From JADLHS01 sp964539515 (GTDB lineage Bacteria; Verrucomicrobiota; Verrucomicrobiia; Limisphaerales; JADLHS01), in assembly GCA_964539515.1 (NCBI GenBank), contig CAZIJO010000005.1, forward strand, positions 17,966-81,965: DNA of 64,000 bases, given 5' to 3'. The position numbers were made by a program, and so were the translations under genes. The notes under the pieces are model-generated. The model ran no database searches. It worked only from the letters and a program-made list of their open reading frames with translations, and was not told the DNA's origin. Below are positions 55,201-62,924 of the stretch, in pieces (position 1 is the stretch's first letter; the number at the start of each line of letters is the position of its first letter).

Positions 55201-55498
55201 TAATCTCTTGCTTGTCGCCCGCGAGGCCCTCAACAATGTTGTGCAACATTCCGGCGCGAGCGAGGTGCGGATTACGGTGCGGCGGCGGGCCGGCAACCTG
55301 GAGCTGACCATGGCCGACAACGGTCACGGATTTGACGGCGATCGCATCCGTTCCGACGCCCTTGGTCTCAGCGGCATGCGCCGTCGGGTGGAGAGCATCG
55401 GCGGCCGGTTCGAACTGCAGAGCGGGGCGGGCCGCGGCACCACCATTCAAATTCTGATTCCGTGGCCGACGAGGGAACATGCGCGATCACAAGAATGA
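52265..55498 (+). CDS. Two-component regulator propeller (Reg_prop) sensor histidine kinase
   Basis: A 1077-residue hybrid-type sensor. After an N-terminal hydrophobic segment come many Reg_prop blades (FRKEHGLPSDDVRDIQQTRDG, LWIGTFTGLFEFD, VWVGTDGGLGRF, LWIGTESGLYRLRDG), a Y_Y_Y domain, one membrane segment near residues 833-853 and a cytoplasmic HisKA_3 with His881 in QDLHDGLGADL. The HATPase shows REALNNVVQHSG, MADNGHGFDGD and LGLSGMRRRVESIGG. This architecture typifies polysaccharide-utilisation sensors of Bacteroidetes and some Verrucomicrobia. It overlaps the response-regulator gene by 20 nt, indicating coupled expression. The periplasmic propeller probably reads an extracellular ligand, likely glycan-derived by analogy. 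Confidence 0.95.
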   Translation: MQQQEELRPRRGGCPAKRQGNRYPRPIDQSASTFFAVLVLVGVVAMTDPAAAFAASDPPSMADEFAGFNFRKEHGLPSDDVRDIQQTRDGSLWVLTQQGLARFDGAGFTVFERANSPEFQSDDPRVLAEDSEGHLWVGGRNMVLRMLGTSFERVALADGRKLEHAYQLCPDPKGGMWIGGESTLAYSRDGEVEVFGAESGLETGGLVRALQFDAAGKLWIGTFTGLFEFDAAQKRFARVIMPVRAPGKEIAPLTLHAGRSGQFWGLFAAAKDAKSPPGFFGWIERQQGNSWAPPAGVGMTNLILSYGLKFIFEDSKENIWLAAEPSQIHRLRGGSLETLDLHFSRGPDVASCLSEDHEGNLWMGTLKSGLWRWQPRRMQVYSTPEGLPQENVWALCEGADGAVWVGTDGGLGRFTKGRWETWKTEQGLSRNNIRALAVDREGTVWVGTGEGLNSLRDGKVTRHPIPGDWFEAKIRVILPTRDGALWVAGAASLHRLSGGDRTKFTTAEGLANNDVRALLEDSAGRLWIGTFGSGLQCYEQGRFTTYSTTNGLANGFVWALHQDQAGTLWIGTESGLYRLRDGRIATFGKAQGLPDNLVNSILEDDFGQLWISHDRGIYRVRRAALDDVAEGRTNLVRCVSYTKADGLPSEETNGQKSYPPGCKSRDGRLWFATTKGVVVIDPKLHQTEAAPPLVVIEALRATGDLVFSCHPEDPLSPGRTFNAGASPNPAEASNSHSAGPGAVQLPPGSGRVLEFSFTANTFVDADRARFKYRLIGLDDRWVEAGARRQAFFTNLKPGDYRFQVIAANHQGIWNETGATYAFRIAPFYYETWWFSFLAGTLTVAAVGGVVAWRIREVRRLHRLERQAAVASERSRIAQDLHDGLGADLTRLTALADLASDAAAVSSRDQLLKLAQHSRAATRGLKDLIWMANPANDTLESFLDRLCQNAEDFLQDTRVACRFDLASDLPPLALPLDARRNLLLVAREALNNVVQHSGASEVRITVRRRAGNLELTMADNGHGFDGDRIRSDALGLSGMRRRVESIGGRFELQSGAGRGTTIQILIPWPTREHARSQE

Positions 55499-56123
55499 CA
55501 TACGGGTGGCAACCATCGAGGATGACGACGATTTTCGCGCGCATCTCGGGGCGTTGATCAACGGCGCGGACGGCCTGGTGTGCGTGGGTTCATTTCGCAC
55601 TGCGGAAAGCGCCCTCGCCCAGTTTGCCCGCGACGTGCCGGACATATTGCTGCTCGATCTGGAACTCCCCCGGCGGCCCGGTTTGGAAGTGATCACCGAA
55701 GTCGTCGCCCGCTGGCCGAAACTGGCGGTCATCGTTCTCACCATCCACGACGAGGCGGCGGAAATTTTTGCCGCGCTGGAGGCCGGGGCCATCGGTTACC
55801 TGGGCAAACCCGTGTCCTCCGTCCGCTTGTTGGAAGCCATCGCCGAAGCGCATGCCGGCGGCTCCCCCATGTCCACGGCGATTGCCCGCCGTGTGGTGCG
55901 GAAGTTTCACGAACACGGCCAGGTGCGGAAGCACCTGGATCAATTGACCCCGCGCGAATTGGAAATCCTGGATCACATCTCCCGCGGCCTGAGCACGAAG
56001 GAAATCGCCACCCGCCTGGAGCTGAGCGACCGCACCATCAGCAGTCATCTGCGAAAAATCTACGACAAGCTCCAGGTTCACTCCCGGAGCGCGGCCGTGT
56101 CACGCTTCCTCCAAGGCAAGTGA
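55479..56123 (+). CDS. NarL/FixJ-type response regulator
   Basis: A 214-residue regulator. The receiver has TIEDDDDF at its start, acceptor Asp60 (DILLLDLELPRRPG) and conserved Lys in GYLGKPVSSV. The LuxR-type HTH has LTPRELEILDHISRGLSTKEIA and the recognition helix ELSDRTISSHLRKIYDKLQV. The ATG at 55479 lies inside the kinase stop region (20-nt overlap), so the kinase is its cognate partner. Targets cannot be read from sequence; the adjacent surface-protein genes downstream are candidates. It probably acts as a dimer in the cytoplasm. Confidence 0.95.
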   Translation: MRDHKNDIRVATIEDDDDFRAHLGALINGADGLVCVGSFRTAESALAQFARDVPDILLLDLELPRRPGLEVITEVVARWPKLAVIVLTIHDEAAEIFAALEAGAIGYLGKPVSSVRLLEAIAEAHAGGSPMSTAIARRVVRKFHEHGQVRKHLDQLTPRELEILDHISRGLSTKEIATRLELSDRTISSHLRKIYDKLQVHSRSAAVSRFLQGK

Positions 56124-56743
56124 TGCTGCCTGGGTTGGGGGAGACCAACTGCCTTTGGCGTTCGATGGCACAGTGGACATCGAGAACCCCGTCAGCTTCT
56201 CCTTCCCCCGTTTGAAGGCGGAAATTTTCTCCGAAAGATTCGTGCCTAAATCCCCTGAGCTTTAGCGGTCGACGTGAGTCGGCGCTGACTTCTCCCCGCC
56301 ATCAGTTGGAGCGGACTCACGTCCGCTGCTACAGGATTCATGGAGCGCGGCGTCCCGGCTCCAGGGAAAGGCGGTCGCTTGATTGGTCAGGGGGAGGAGA
56401 ATTCGTATGACCTGCCGGTCCGGAATCGTGGTTGGTCTAAAACCTCGCCTCCGCAACTCCTTGCGTTCCGGAGCGAGTTGTCCGTGGAATGAGCGGTTGG
56501 CACGCGAGACGCCTGCCTTGCGCAAAAATGCGCAAGCGCAGGCTTGGTGGGGATTGTTTTTCTCAACCGTTGCGCACATTGGCGGATAGGCGGCGGCGAA
56601 AGTTCCGGCAAACTGTTCGCGATGTTTCCTGCCGTACAAAGCCGATTTGATCACGCTGAGTCACTTCCGGCGAACGCTGTGGACGGGATCGGCAAACAAG
56701 CGCTTCGCAGGGGCACGCCGCCACTTTCTAAACACCAAACCAA
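56124..56743. other. Intergenic region with one palindromic element
   Basis: 620 nt without a convincing gene. Element B of the palindromic family lies at 56262-56332. The last 20 nt before ATG 56744 are CTAAACACCAAACCAA-type leader. Confidence 0.5.
56262..56332. repeat. Intergenic palindromic element B
   Basis: The left arm TTAGCGGTCGACGTGAGTCG starts at 56262 and the right arm ends GTCCGCTGCTAC at 56332. The right arm GCGGACTCACGTCCGC folds alone (GCGGAC/GTCCGC). The spacer CTGACTTCTCCCCGC resembles that of element C, CTGACTTATCCCCGC. Confidence 0.7.
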
Positions 56744-56998
56744 ATGATCCCCATGAAATTGAATCCTCGAATCCTGATGCTTGGCCTTATCGCAACTTTG
56801 CTCGCCCCTCACAACAACATCCACGCCCAAACTGTCATCTCCGGTCCAAACATCCTGACCAGCACGTGGTCGCCGGCGGGGAGTCCCTACATCCTCACGG
56901 CTGACTGCACTGTCCCAACAGGTCAAACGCTGACTATTCTGCCAGGTACGACCGTTTGGATGGGCAAATCAATGAAACCGCAAGGAAACCAGCCATGA
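56744..56998 (+). pseudogene. Truncated secreted beta-helix protein (N-terminal stub)
   Basis: The 84-residue frame has a good signal peptide (LMLGLIATLLAPHNNIHAQ) and then the start of a right-handed beta-helix protein: GPNILTSTWSPAGSPYILTA, then TVPTGQTLTILPGTTVWMGK, where such proteins normally go on for hundreds of residues. After VWMGKSM it ends in KPQGNQP. Its stop overlaps the next ATG (ATGA at 56995). The simplest reading is a deletion that joined the 5' end of one surface-protein gene to the leader of another. Start ATG 56744 or ATG 56753; the latter keeps the CCAAACCAA leader distance seen elsewhere. Confidence 0.6.
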
Positions 56999-59900
56999 AA
57001 ACCAGAACGCAGTTCGCCAAACCCAATCCAACCGTCGCCTTGCCGAGCCAAACGGCTATTCACCTTGCCCACCGCCCGAAACAGCCGCTTCATTGGTTCA
57101 GCTTGTTTGTGGTTTTGCTCCTTCCGCTGGCGGCCAGCGGGCAATGCACGACCGTCACCAACCTGACCGCCTGGTGGCCCGGCGACGGCCACTCGTACGA
57201 CGTGGTCAACGTGCGGCTCGCCGCACTCCAAAACGGCGCGACCTACGCGGCGGGCAACGTTGGCGGGGCCTTCAGCTTCGCCGGCACTAACGACAAGGTT
57301 CGCATCGGCGAGGCCCTTCGGACCGACCTCAGCCGGACCAACACCTGGACCATCGAGGCCTGGGTGAAGCCCGCCAGCTTCACCAACGCCGCGTTTCCGA
57401 CGATTTACTCCGAGGGCAACAAGGTTGCTTCCCTGGGCCTCAACAACGGCACTGGCCAGCTCGAATCCTGGATCAACAACGCCAGCGCCAACCGCATCAT
57501 CGGCACCAATTCGCTGACCCTGAACGCCTGGAACCACGTCGCCCTCGTCCGCGACGGCGCGAATCGCAGTCTTTATGTGAACGGCACGCTCGCGGGCGCC
57601 ACCAACGTCACCCCCGCCACCACCGCCGACAGCAGCGGGTCCGCCATCGGCAACGTGACCGTGACCGATCCGACCAGCGCGTTCGAGGGCCAAGTTGATG
57701 AAGTGAGCCTGTACTTTCGCGCCTTGAGCGCGGGCGAAATCGCCGCCATCAATGCCGCCGGCGCCGCCGGCAAATGCTACACCAACACGCCGGCTCCGGT
57801 CTTCGTGATCCAGCCTGCGGACCAGAACAATTACCTCGGCGCGACTGCTACCTTTACCGGTCTGGCGATGGGGTCGCCCAGGCCCACCTACCAATGGTCG
57901 TTCAACGGCACGAATCAGCTTGCGGGGCAGACCAACTACACGTTGGTGTTGACCAATCTCACGTTCGCGCAGGACGGCAATTACACGCTGGTCGCCACCA
58001 GCAGTTCCGGCGTCACCACCAGCGCGGTCGCGCGCCTGGCGGTGAGATTCTGCAACGACACGCCGGTCGGACTGGTCGCTTGGTGGCCCGGCGACGGCAG
58101 CGGCTTGGACGTGACTGGCAACCACCACGGAAGCGTTTGGGGCAATGTGACCTACCCGGCTGGCATTGTGGCAAAAGCATTTGGGTTCAACGGCACTGAC
58201 GCCTACGTGTCCGTGCCAGACTCGTCCGCACTCAGCCCACACGTTGGTACCAACGGCGAGATGTCGGTGGAAGCGTGGGTCAACCTTGCGCAACTCCCGC
58301 AGACTGACCCTTACACCGGCGGGAACCGGCGAACCGTGCTGGCGAAGGGAGATAGCGGACGCTGGGAGTACGAGTTGAGCATCACCACCGCTGGTGTGCC
58401 CGAGTTCTACGTCTATTCGGCGGCTGGTGCCCCCTACGTTGGAGCCGTGGGCGGCCAGATCATCCTCAACCAATGGCACCACCTTGTCGGCACGATAAAG
58501 AAGGGCCAGTTCATTCGTCTTTACCAGGATGGTGCATTGATGAACGAGAGCACCACCATCGGTGGCGACACAATTGACGGTGCCACCCCGCTTTACATTG
58601 GCCGACGCAGCGACGGCCAGTTCCTCAACAGCCGTGTTGACGAGGTGGCCATCTACAACCGCGCGCTGGACACCAATGAAATAACAACGCTTTTTGCCGG
58701 CGGGGCGTTCGGCAAGTGCGATGGCGCGGCCAATCCCGCTCCGTTCTTTGCGGTTCAGCCGGCCAGCCAGAGCGGCTATCAGTTCTTGAACGCCGGGCTT
58801 GCGGGTCTGGCACTCGGCACGCCGCGTCCCGATTATCAGTGGTATCGCAGCAACTCGCCCACCATCTGGACCAACATCGCCGGAGCCACAAATGCCACGC
58901 TTGCATTCAACGGCCTGACCGGTAGCGAAGAAGGGTTCTACCGGGTGACCGCCAGCAACCAGTATGGCGTTGTTACAAGCCAGCCAGCTTGGCTTGAGGT
59001 TGCTTGTCATCCCATTGTTTGCAGCACAAACGGCGAAGATTTTGAAAGCGGTTGGAATGGTTGGACCAGCGACAGCGGGTTTTGGCAAATTGGTGTGGGC
59101 GGAGGCCGGAGTGGTTCAGGCGTTTGCACAGTGCTGGGCGGAAACGCTCCTGACAATGCCAATACCAGACTCATCAGCCCGCCCTTTACCGTTCCGTCAA
59201 CAAATGACAACCCACGCCTGCAGTTCAGTCATTACTTCAGCACCGTTGAGCCGGCTGACTACTGCTTCGTTGAAATCCGCACCGTCGGTGGCAGTTGGAC
59301 GACCATCTCACCAAGCTACTATTACTACAGCGGAGTTTGGACGCCGGCCAGGATTGACCTGAAGGCCTATGCAGGCCAGCAGGTTCAGATCGCCTTCCGC
59401 TACATCTCGGATTCTAACAGCCAATCCGACGGGTGGTATGTTGATGACGTCAAGGTGGTCACCGGGCCTATCATCCACAACGATCCTGAAACCTTTGCCG
59501 GTGGCTGGGGCGATTGGCATGCCGAGCGGGGCATCTGGCAGATCAGCAACGGTTACGCAGAGACGGGCGCTGGAAACTCGCCTGACCATGCCGATTCGAG
59601 GCTGATCAGCCCGCCCTTTACGGTTCCGGCGGCGAATGAAAATCCACGCCTGCAGTTCAGTCATTACTTCAGCACCGTTGAGCCGGCTGACTACTGCTTC
59701 GTTGAAATCCGCACCGTCGGTGGCAGTTGGACGACCATCTCACCAAGCTACTATTACTACAGCGGAGTTTGGACGCCGGCCAGGATTGACCTGAAGGCCT
59801 ATGCAGGCCAGCAGGTTCAGATCGCCTTCCGCTACATCTCGGATTCTAACAGCCAATCCGACGGGTGGTATGTTGATGACGTCAAGGTGGTCACCGGGCC

Positions 59901-61158
59901 TATCATCCACAACGATCCTGAAACCTTTGCCGGTGGCTGGGGCGATTGGCATGCCGAGCGGGGCATCTGGGAAATCGGCAACGGCTATGCCGCCACAGTG
60001 CTGGGGGGGAACGCGCCTGACCATGCCGATTCGAGACTTATCAGCCCGCCCTTCACCGTTCCCCCGACCAATGCCAATCCAAGGCTTCAATTCAGACACA
60101 ACTATAACACTGTCGAGCCTGGTGACTACGGGTTCGTCCAGATTCGCCCGATTGGCGGTGGGTGGACGACCATTTCGCCGAGTTATTTCTACTCCAGTGG
60201 CGGTTGGGCGGCAGCAGGTTCGATTAGTTTAAACTCCTATGCCGGGCAGCATGTTCAGATCGCATTCAGTTACATTTCGGATTCTAACAGCCAATCCGAC
60301 GGGTGGTATGTTGATGACGTATTCGTGAAACTCGGGAGTCTTGAAATCGCTCCGATCACTGACAAGTCAATTTCCGAGACTAATTGCCTGACATTTCCAG
60401 TCAGCGTCATCGGAGCAGATGGAAACTCCATTCTTAGCTTCAGCTTGGGAGCAGGCGCTCCCGCCGGCGCAACGATTGATCCCTCAACCGGGGACTTCAC
60501 TTGGTGTCCAACGGAATGTCAAAGCCCCGGCACTTACAGAATCCCGATCTATGTCGTGGATTTCGGCAACAACGAAGCCAATGACCTTGGATTTGTCAAC
60601 GTTACGGTAAACGAGATCAATCAACCACCGTGGCTGTTGCCTGCTGAGGTCACCGCTTATGTCGGCAAAACAAATTGGTTCACGCTGTGCAGCGGCGACG
60701 CTGATTGTCCGGCCAATCCACTTACATACAGCCTGCTCGGGACGGTGCCAACGGGCCTGACGATTGACGCCAGCAGCGGGGTGATTCGCTGGGTGCCGAC
60801 CGCCGCCCAAGACGGCTCCAGCACCGTGCAAGTGCGGCTGTGCGATGGCGGTTCGCCCAACTTGTGCGTGACGAACCTCGTTTCCGTGGGCGTCACCACG
60901 AACGCGCCGTATTCGTTCCAGGTGGACCGCGTGGCGAACGGCGACCTCCAGTTCACAATCTTCGATGGAATGACGAACGTGAGTTACATGCTCCAACAGA
61001 CAACCGACCTCTGCGATTGCTCCTGCGAGTCTGTCTGGCAGTCCGTCGGGATCATGTCGCCAACGGAGATGCCGGCGACTTTCCTCTACGCGCAAACCAA
61101 CTTCGGCACTGCTCCGAAACTGTTCTTCCGGCTCGATCAAGTGCCGCGCAGCCCGTGA
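56995..61158 (+). CDS. Giant secreted LamG/Ig surface protein with tandem jelly-roll repeats
   Basis: 1387 residues from ATG 56995, preceded by a basic region and a signal (WFSLFVVLLLPLAASGQ). Two LamG-like domains (VTNLTAWWPGDGHSYDVVN...; LVAWWPGDGSGLDVTGNHHG...), each followed by an Ig-like domain (PTYQWSFNGTNQLAGQ; PDYQWYRSNSPTIWTNI). Then come three MAM/VEG-like jelly-roll repeats of about 144 residues (residues about 675-1110), the first two of which share an exact 327-bp DNA block. Two cadherin-like putative-Ig domains and the shared C-terminal module (VSYMLQQTTD...LFFRLDQV) finish it. It is probably an adhesion or carbohydrate-binding surface protein. The start codon overlaps the stop of the truncated beta-helix frame. 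Confidence 0.85.
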   Translation: MKTRTQFAKPNPTVALPSQTAIHLAHRPKQPLHWFSLFVVLLLPLAASGQCTTVTNLTAWWPGDGHSYDVVNVRLAALQNGATYAAGNVGGAFSFAGTNDKVRIGEALRTDLSRTNTWTIEAWVKPASFTNAAFPTIYSEGNKVASLGLNNGTGQLESWINNASANRIIGTNSLTLNAWNHVALVRDGANRSLYVNGTLAGATNVTPATTADSSGSAIGNVTVTDPTSAFEGQVDEVSLYFRALSAGEIAAINAAGAAGKCYTNTPAPVFVIQPADQNNYLGATATFTGLAMGSPRPTYQWSFNGTNQLAGQTNYTLVLTNLTFAQDGNYTLVATSSSGVTTSAVARLAVRFCNDTPVGLVAWWPGDGSGLDVTGNHHGSVWGNVTYPAGIVAKAFGFNGTDAYVSVPDSSALSPHVGTNGEMSVEAWVNLAQLPQTDPYTGGNRRTVLAKGDSGRWEYELSITTAGVPEFYVYSAAGAPYVGAVGGQIILNQWHHLVGTIKKGQFIRLYQDGALMNESTTIGGDTIDGATPLYIGRRSDGQFLNSRVDEVAIYNRALDTNEITTLFAGGAFGKCDGAANPAPFFAVQPASQSGYQFLNAGLAGLALGTPRPDYQWYRSNSPTIWTNIAGATNATLAFNGLTGSEEGFYRVTASNQYGVVTSQPAWLEVACHPIVCSTNGEDFESGWNGWTSDSGFWQIGVGGGRSGSGVCTVLGGNAPDNANTRLISPPFTVPSTNDNPRLQFSHYFSTVEPADYCFVEIRTVGGSWTTISPSYYYYSGVWTPARIDLKAYAGQQVQIAFRYISDSNSQSDGWYVDDVKVVTGPIIHNDPETFAGGWGDWHAERGIWQISNGYAETGAGNSPDHADSRLISPPFTVPAANENPRLQFSHYFSTVEPADYCFVEIRTVGGSWTTISPSYYYYSGVWTPARIDLKAYAGQQVQIAFRYISDSNSQSDGWYVDDVKVVTGPIIHNDPETFAGGWGDWHAERGIWEIGNGYAATVLGGNAPDHADSRLISPPFTVPPTNANPRLQFRHNYNTVEPGDYGFVQIRPIGGGWTTISPSYFYSSGGWAAAGSISLNSYAGQHVQIAFSYISDSNSQSDGWYVDDVFVKLGSLEIAPITDKSISETNCLTFPVSVIGADGNSILSFSLGAGAPAGATIDPSTGDFTWCPTECQSPGTYRIPIYVVDFGNNEANDLGFVNVTVNEINQPPWLLPAEVTAYVGKTNWFTLCSGDADCPANPLTYSLLGTVPTGLTIDASSGVIRWVPTAAQDGSSTVQVRLCDGGSPNLCVTNLVSVGVTTNAPYSFQVDRVANGDLQFTIFDGMTNVSYMLQQTTDLCDCSCESVWQSVGIMSPTEMPATFLYAQTNFGTAPKLFFRLDQVPRSP
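59212..59970. repeat. Exact 327-bp tandem duplication inside the LamG/Ig gene
   Basis: 59212-59538 and 59644-59970 read the same by eye and are offset by 432 bp. The intervening 105 bp (59539-59643) diverge, as does the third copy (to about 60320). Silent positions are identical across 327 bp, indicating a recent duplication or gene conversion. Confidence 0.85.
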
Positions 61159-61254
61159 GGAATCCGGAAACTGTTGAGGCGGTGAGGTGTCCCATTAGCT
61201 TACCGCCTCAGTTGCTATCGGCCTACGATTTCTGAACCAACCGTTGATTCGCTG

Positions 61255-61671
61255 ATGAGGCCCAATCTAAGACAAGCTACCTTGAACGTCATGGTTGTGA
61301 CGGCGCTGGCGCTGACGATCGGCTGCGCATTCGACCTCAGCCATGTTCGCCAGCAACCGGCGCAATTCACCGCCGTCGCTTCGCCGGGCGAGGAATTCAC
61401 TCTGACCCAGGAGGTGAAAGCCAAACTCGGCACGGGGTTTCCCACCGTGCTCAAGGCGGGCACACGGTGGCATCAAGTGGGCCGCTTGGCGCAGGGAGAA
61501 GTTTTTGCCACCAAGGATCAGATTGTGACGGTGGAAGCCTCGAATATTCACGAAGCCTATCTGGTGGTGGCGGCTGGCTCGGTGCGCGGGTTTTACCTGC
61601 CGGTCGAGCGGACTTTCGTCGCCGTCACCCGACCGGTTCCGTTGGAAACCGCAAACCGCAAAACCCCGTAA
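61255..61671 (+). CDS. Lipoprotein of unknown function
   Basis: A 138-residue protein with lipobox in VVTALALTIGC, so it is lipid-anchored. The mature domain is beta-rich (EEFTLTQEVKAKLGTGFPTVLKAGTRWHQVG, EAYLVVAAGSVRGFYLPVERTFVAV). It is followed after 6 nt by another lipoprotein gene, making a two-gene unit. A decayed second copy of this gene lies at about 62270-62450. No family was recognised. Confidence 0.75.
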   Translation: MRPNLRQATLNVMVVTALALTIGCAFDLSHVRQQPAQFTAVASPGEEFTLTQEVKAKLGTGFPTVLKAGTRWHQVGRLAQGEVFATKDQIVTVEASNIHEAYLVVAAGSVRGFYLPVERTFVAVTRPVPLETANRKTP

Positions 61672-61677
61672 TCAAAC

Positions 61678-62112
61678 ATGAAGAAAACCACCTGTCTCCT
61701 GCTGACCCTGGTCTCGGCTGCCCTATTCACCGGTTGCGCCAGCGGCAAGAAATTCAGTGACGCCAAATCCACGCTGCCACCGCTCGCTGCGGACCAGGGA
61801 CGAATCTATTTCTACCGGGTCACCGCAGTGGGCGCGGCAGTCCAGCCGGCGGTCAAACTCAACGGTGAGAAGATTGGCACCGCGAAACCGAAAGGATGTT
61901 ACTTTGTCGATCGTGCCCCGGGTAGCTACCAGGTGGAAACCAGCACCGAAGTGAAGCGCCAATTGAGCCTCACCCTGGAAAAGCAACAGACCCGTTATGT
62001 GCGTCTGAACCTGGCCATGGGCTTCTTCGTGGGTCACGTGTTTCCCGAGCTGGTGGATGACGCGACCGGCGAGAAAGAGATTGCCAAGTGCAAGCTCGTC
62101 GCTCCGAATTGA
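61678..62112 (+). CDS. DUF2846-like lipoprotein
   Basis: A 144-residue protein with lipobox SAALFTGC. The DUF2846-like core shows GRIYFYRVTAVGAAVQPAVKLNGEKIGTAKPKGCYFVDRAPGSYQV, followed by a strand-rich end (TRYVRLNLAMGFFVGHVFPELV). Function is unknown in the family. The ATG lies 6 nt after the upstream lipoprotein stop, so the two are probably co-transcribed. The leader (CGCAAAACCCCGTAATCAAAC) is A/C-rich. Confidence 0.8.
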   Translation: MKKTTCLLLTLVSAALFTGCASGKKFSDAKSTLPPLAADQGRIYFYRVTAVGAAVQPAVKLNGEKIGTAKPKGCYFVDRAPGSYQVETSTEVKRQLSLTLEKQQTRYVRLNLAMGFFVGHVFPELVDDATGEKEIAKCKLVAPN

Positions 62113-62269
62113 ACTGGCTCGACTCGAGGCAAAGCACAGATCTGCCGCTGACCACGCTGCTTTTCAGTTATTCCGAACCCGCAGCGAGGTCGGCTCGATA
62201 TTATTGAGCCGTCAAACATTATTCACCTCCGCAACCTGAGGTTTGGTATGGCGGATACCTCGCGGCGGC

Positions 62270-62450
62270 AGCCTTGCGCTGGCAGCATGTTTGACTTTGG
62301 CTGCGGCCGTTCCACGCGGCGCAATGCGCCGCCGCCGCCTCGCCAGCCCGGGAAGACGTTTTGCTACAAGTCCTGAAGGCGAAACTCGGCAGGGGATTTA
62401 CAACCGTGCTCAGGGCGGACCCGTCGTGACTTCGAGTGGGCAGCCTGAGG
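62270..62450 (+). pseudogene. Decayed paralog of the lipoprotein at 61255
   Basis: CTGAAGGCGAAACTCGGCAG (near 62373) and ACCGTGCTCAGGGCGGA (near 62403) align with GTGAAAGCCAAACTCGGCAC and ACCGTGCTCAAGGCGGG inside the gene at 61255. The encoded KAKLGRGFTTVLRA matches KAKLGTGFPTVLKA. Upstream, LALAACLTLAAAV fits the signal region and ASPG the start of the mature part, but the frames do not connect and a stop follows. It is a frameshifted duplicate. Confidence 0.55.
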
Positions 62451-62494
62451 CAGCTTGGGATTTTCCTCAAAAAAGAACTCCCGTTTTGAACCCT

Positions 62495-62585
62495 TGAACT
62501 GTAGCAGCCGACCTGAGTCGGCTCTGACTTATCCCCGCAAGCAAGCAGATGGGGCGGACTCACGTCCGCTGCTCCGAGGTTCAAG
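62495..62585. repeat. Intergenic palindromic element C
   Basis: The left side runs TTGAACTGTAGCAGCCGACC from 62495 and the right side ends GGTTCAA at about 62584. The arms GTAGCAGCCGACCTGAGTCG and CGGACTCACGTCCGCTGCTC are inverted relatives, extended outward by TTGAAC/GTTCAA. The spacer CTGACTTATCCCCGC matches element B. Confidence 0.75.
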
Positions 62586-62864
62586 AGGAGTTCCCAAGTG
62601 CAACTGTGGACGCACGTTGGGGGGAACTGCACCGCACCAGGTCGCGCCTGCGTCTTGAAGTGCGGCGGGGTGAGAGGCGAGGCCGCCTCCCGCTTTGGCA
62701 TTGCAATGCCTTCTCGCGCCCGAAGGCGGTCAAAGCCCTATCCACCTCATGCCACCGCATGGCAAAATTTCTCGTTGCGGTGAAGGGTTTATGGAAACGT
62801 CCCTGTGACGAGCGATCAGCTCGCGGTGGTGGAAGAAGTAACGGAAACGTCTTTGGAACAAGTC

Positions 62865-62887
62865 CACCTCCTCACGTCGGTGGCTAC
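62865..62887. repeat. Solitary arm of the palindromic family (variant D type)
   Basis: CACCTCCTCACGTCGGTGGC followed by TAC resembles the right arm of element D (CCTCCTCACGTCGGCGGCTA). No matching left arm was found within 150 nt upstream, so it looks like a half element. Confidence 0.5.
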
Positions 62888-62924
62888 GGGTGCAGGTCTG
62901 GGCGTTGGTTTGTCAGTGTGCTCC

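Larger units (their letters stand above)
62113..62924. other. Gene-free region rich in remnants and palindromic elements
   Basis: 812 nt between the lipoprotein operon and the convergent transporter gene. It holds a decayed lipoprotein paralog (about 62270-62450), palindromic element C (62495-62585) and a solitary arm (62865-62887). Predicted frames here are short and biased; none looks like a real gene. Confidence 0.55.

Noticed and set aside
56923..59088. Long open frame antisense to the LamG/Ig gene
   Set aside because: It mirrors the codon bias of the GC-rich sense gene, starts within it, and its product shows low-complexity Arg/Gly/Val composition without domains.
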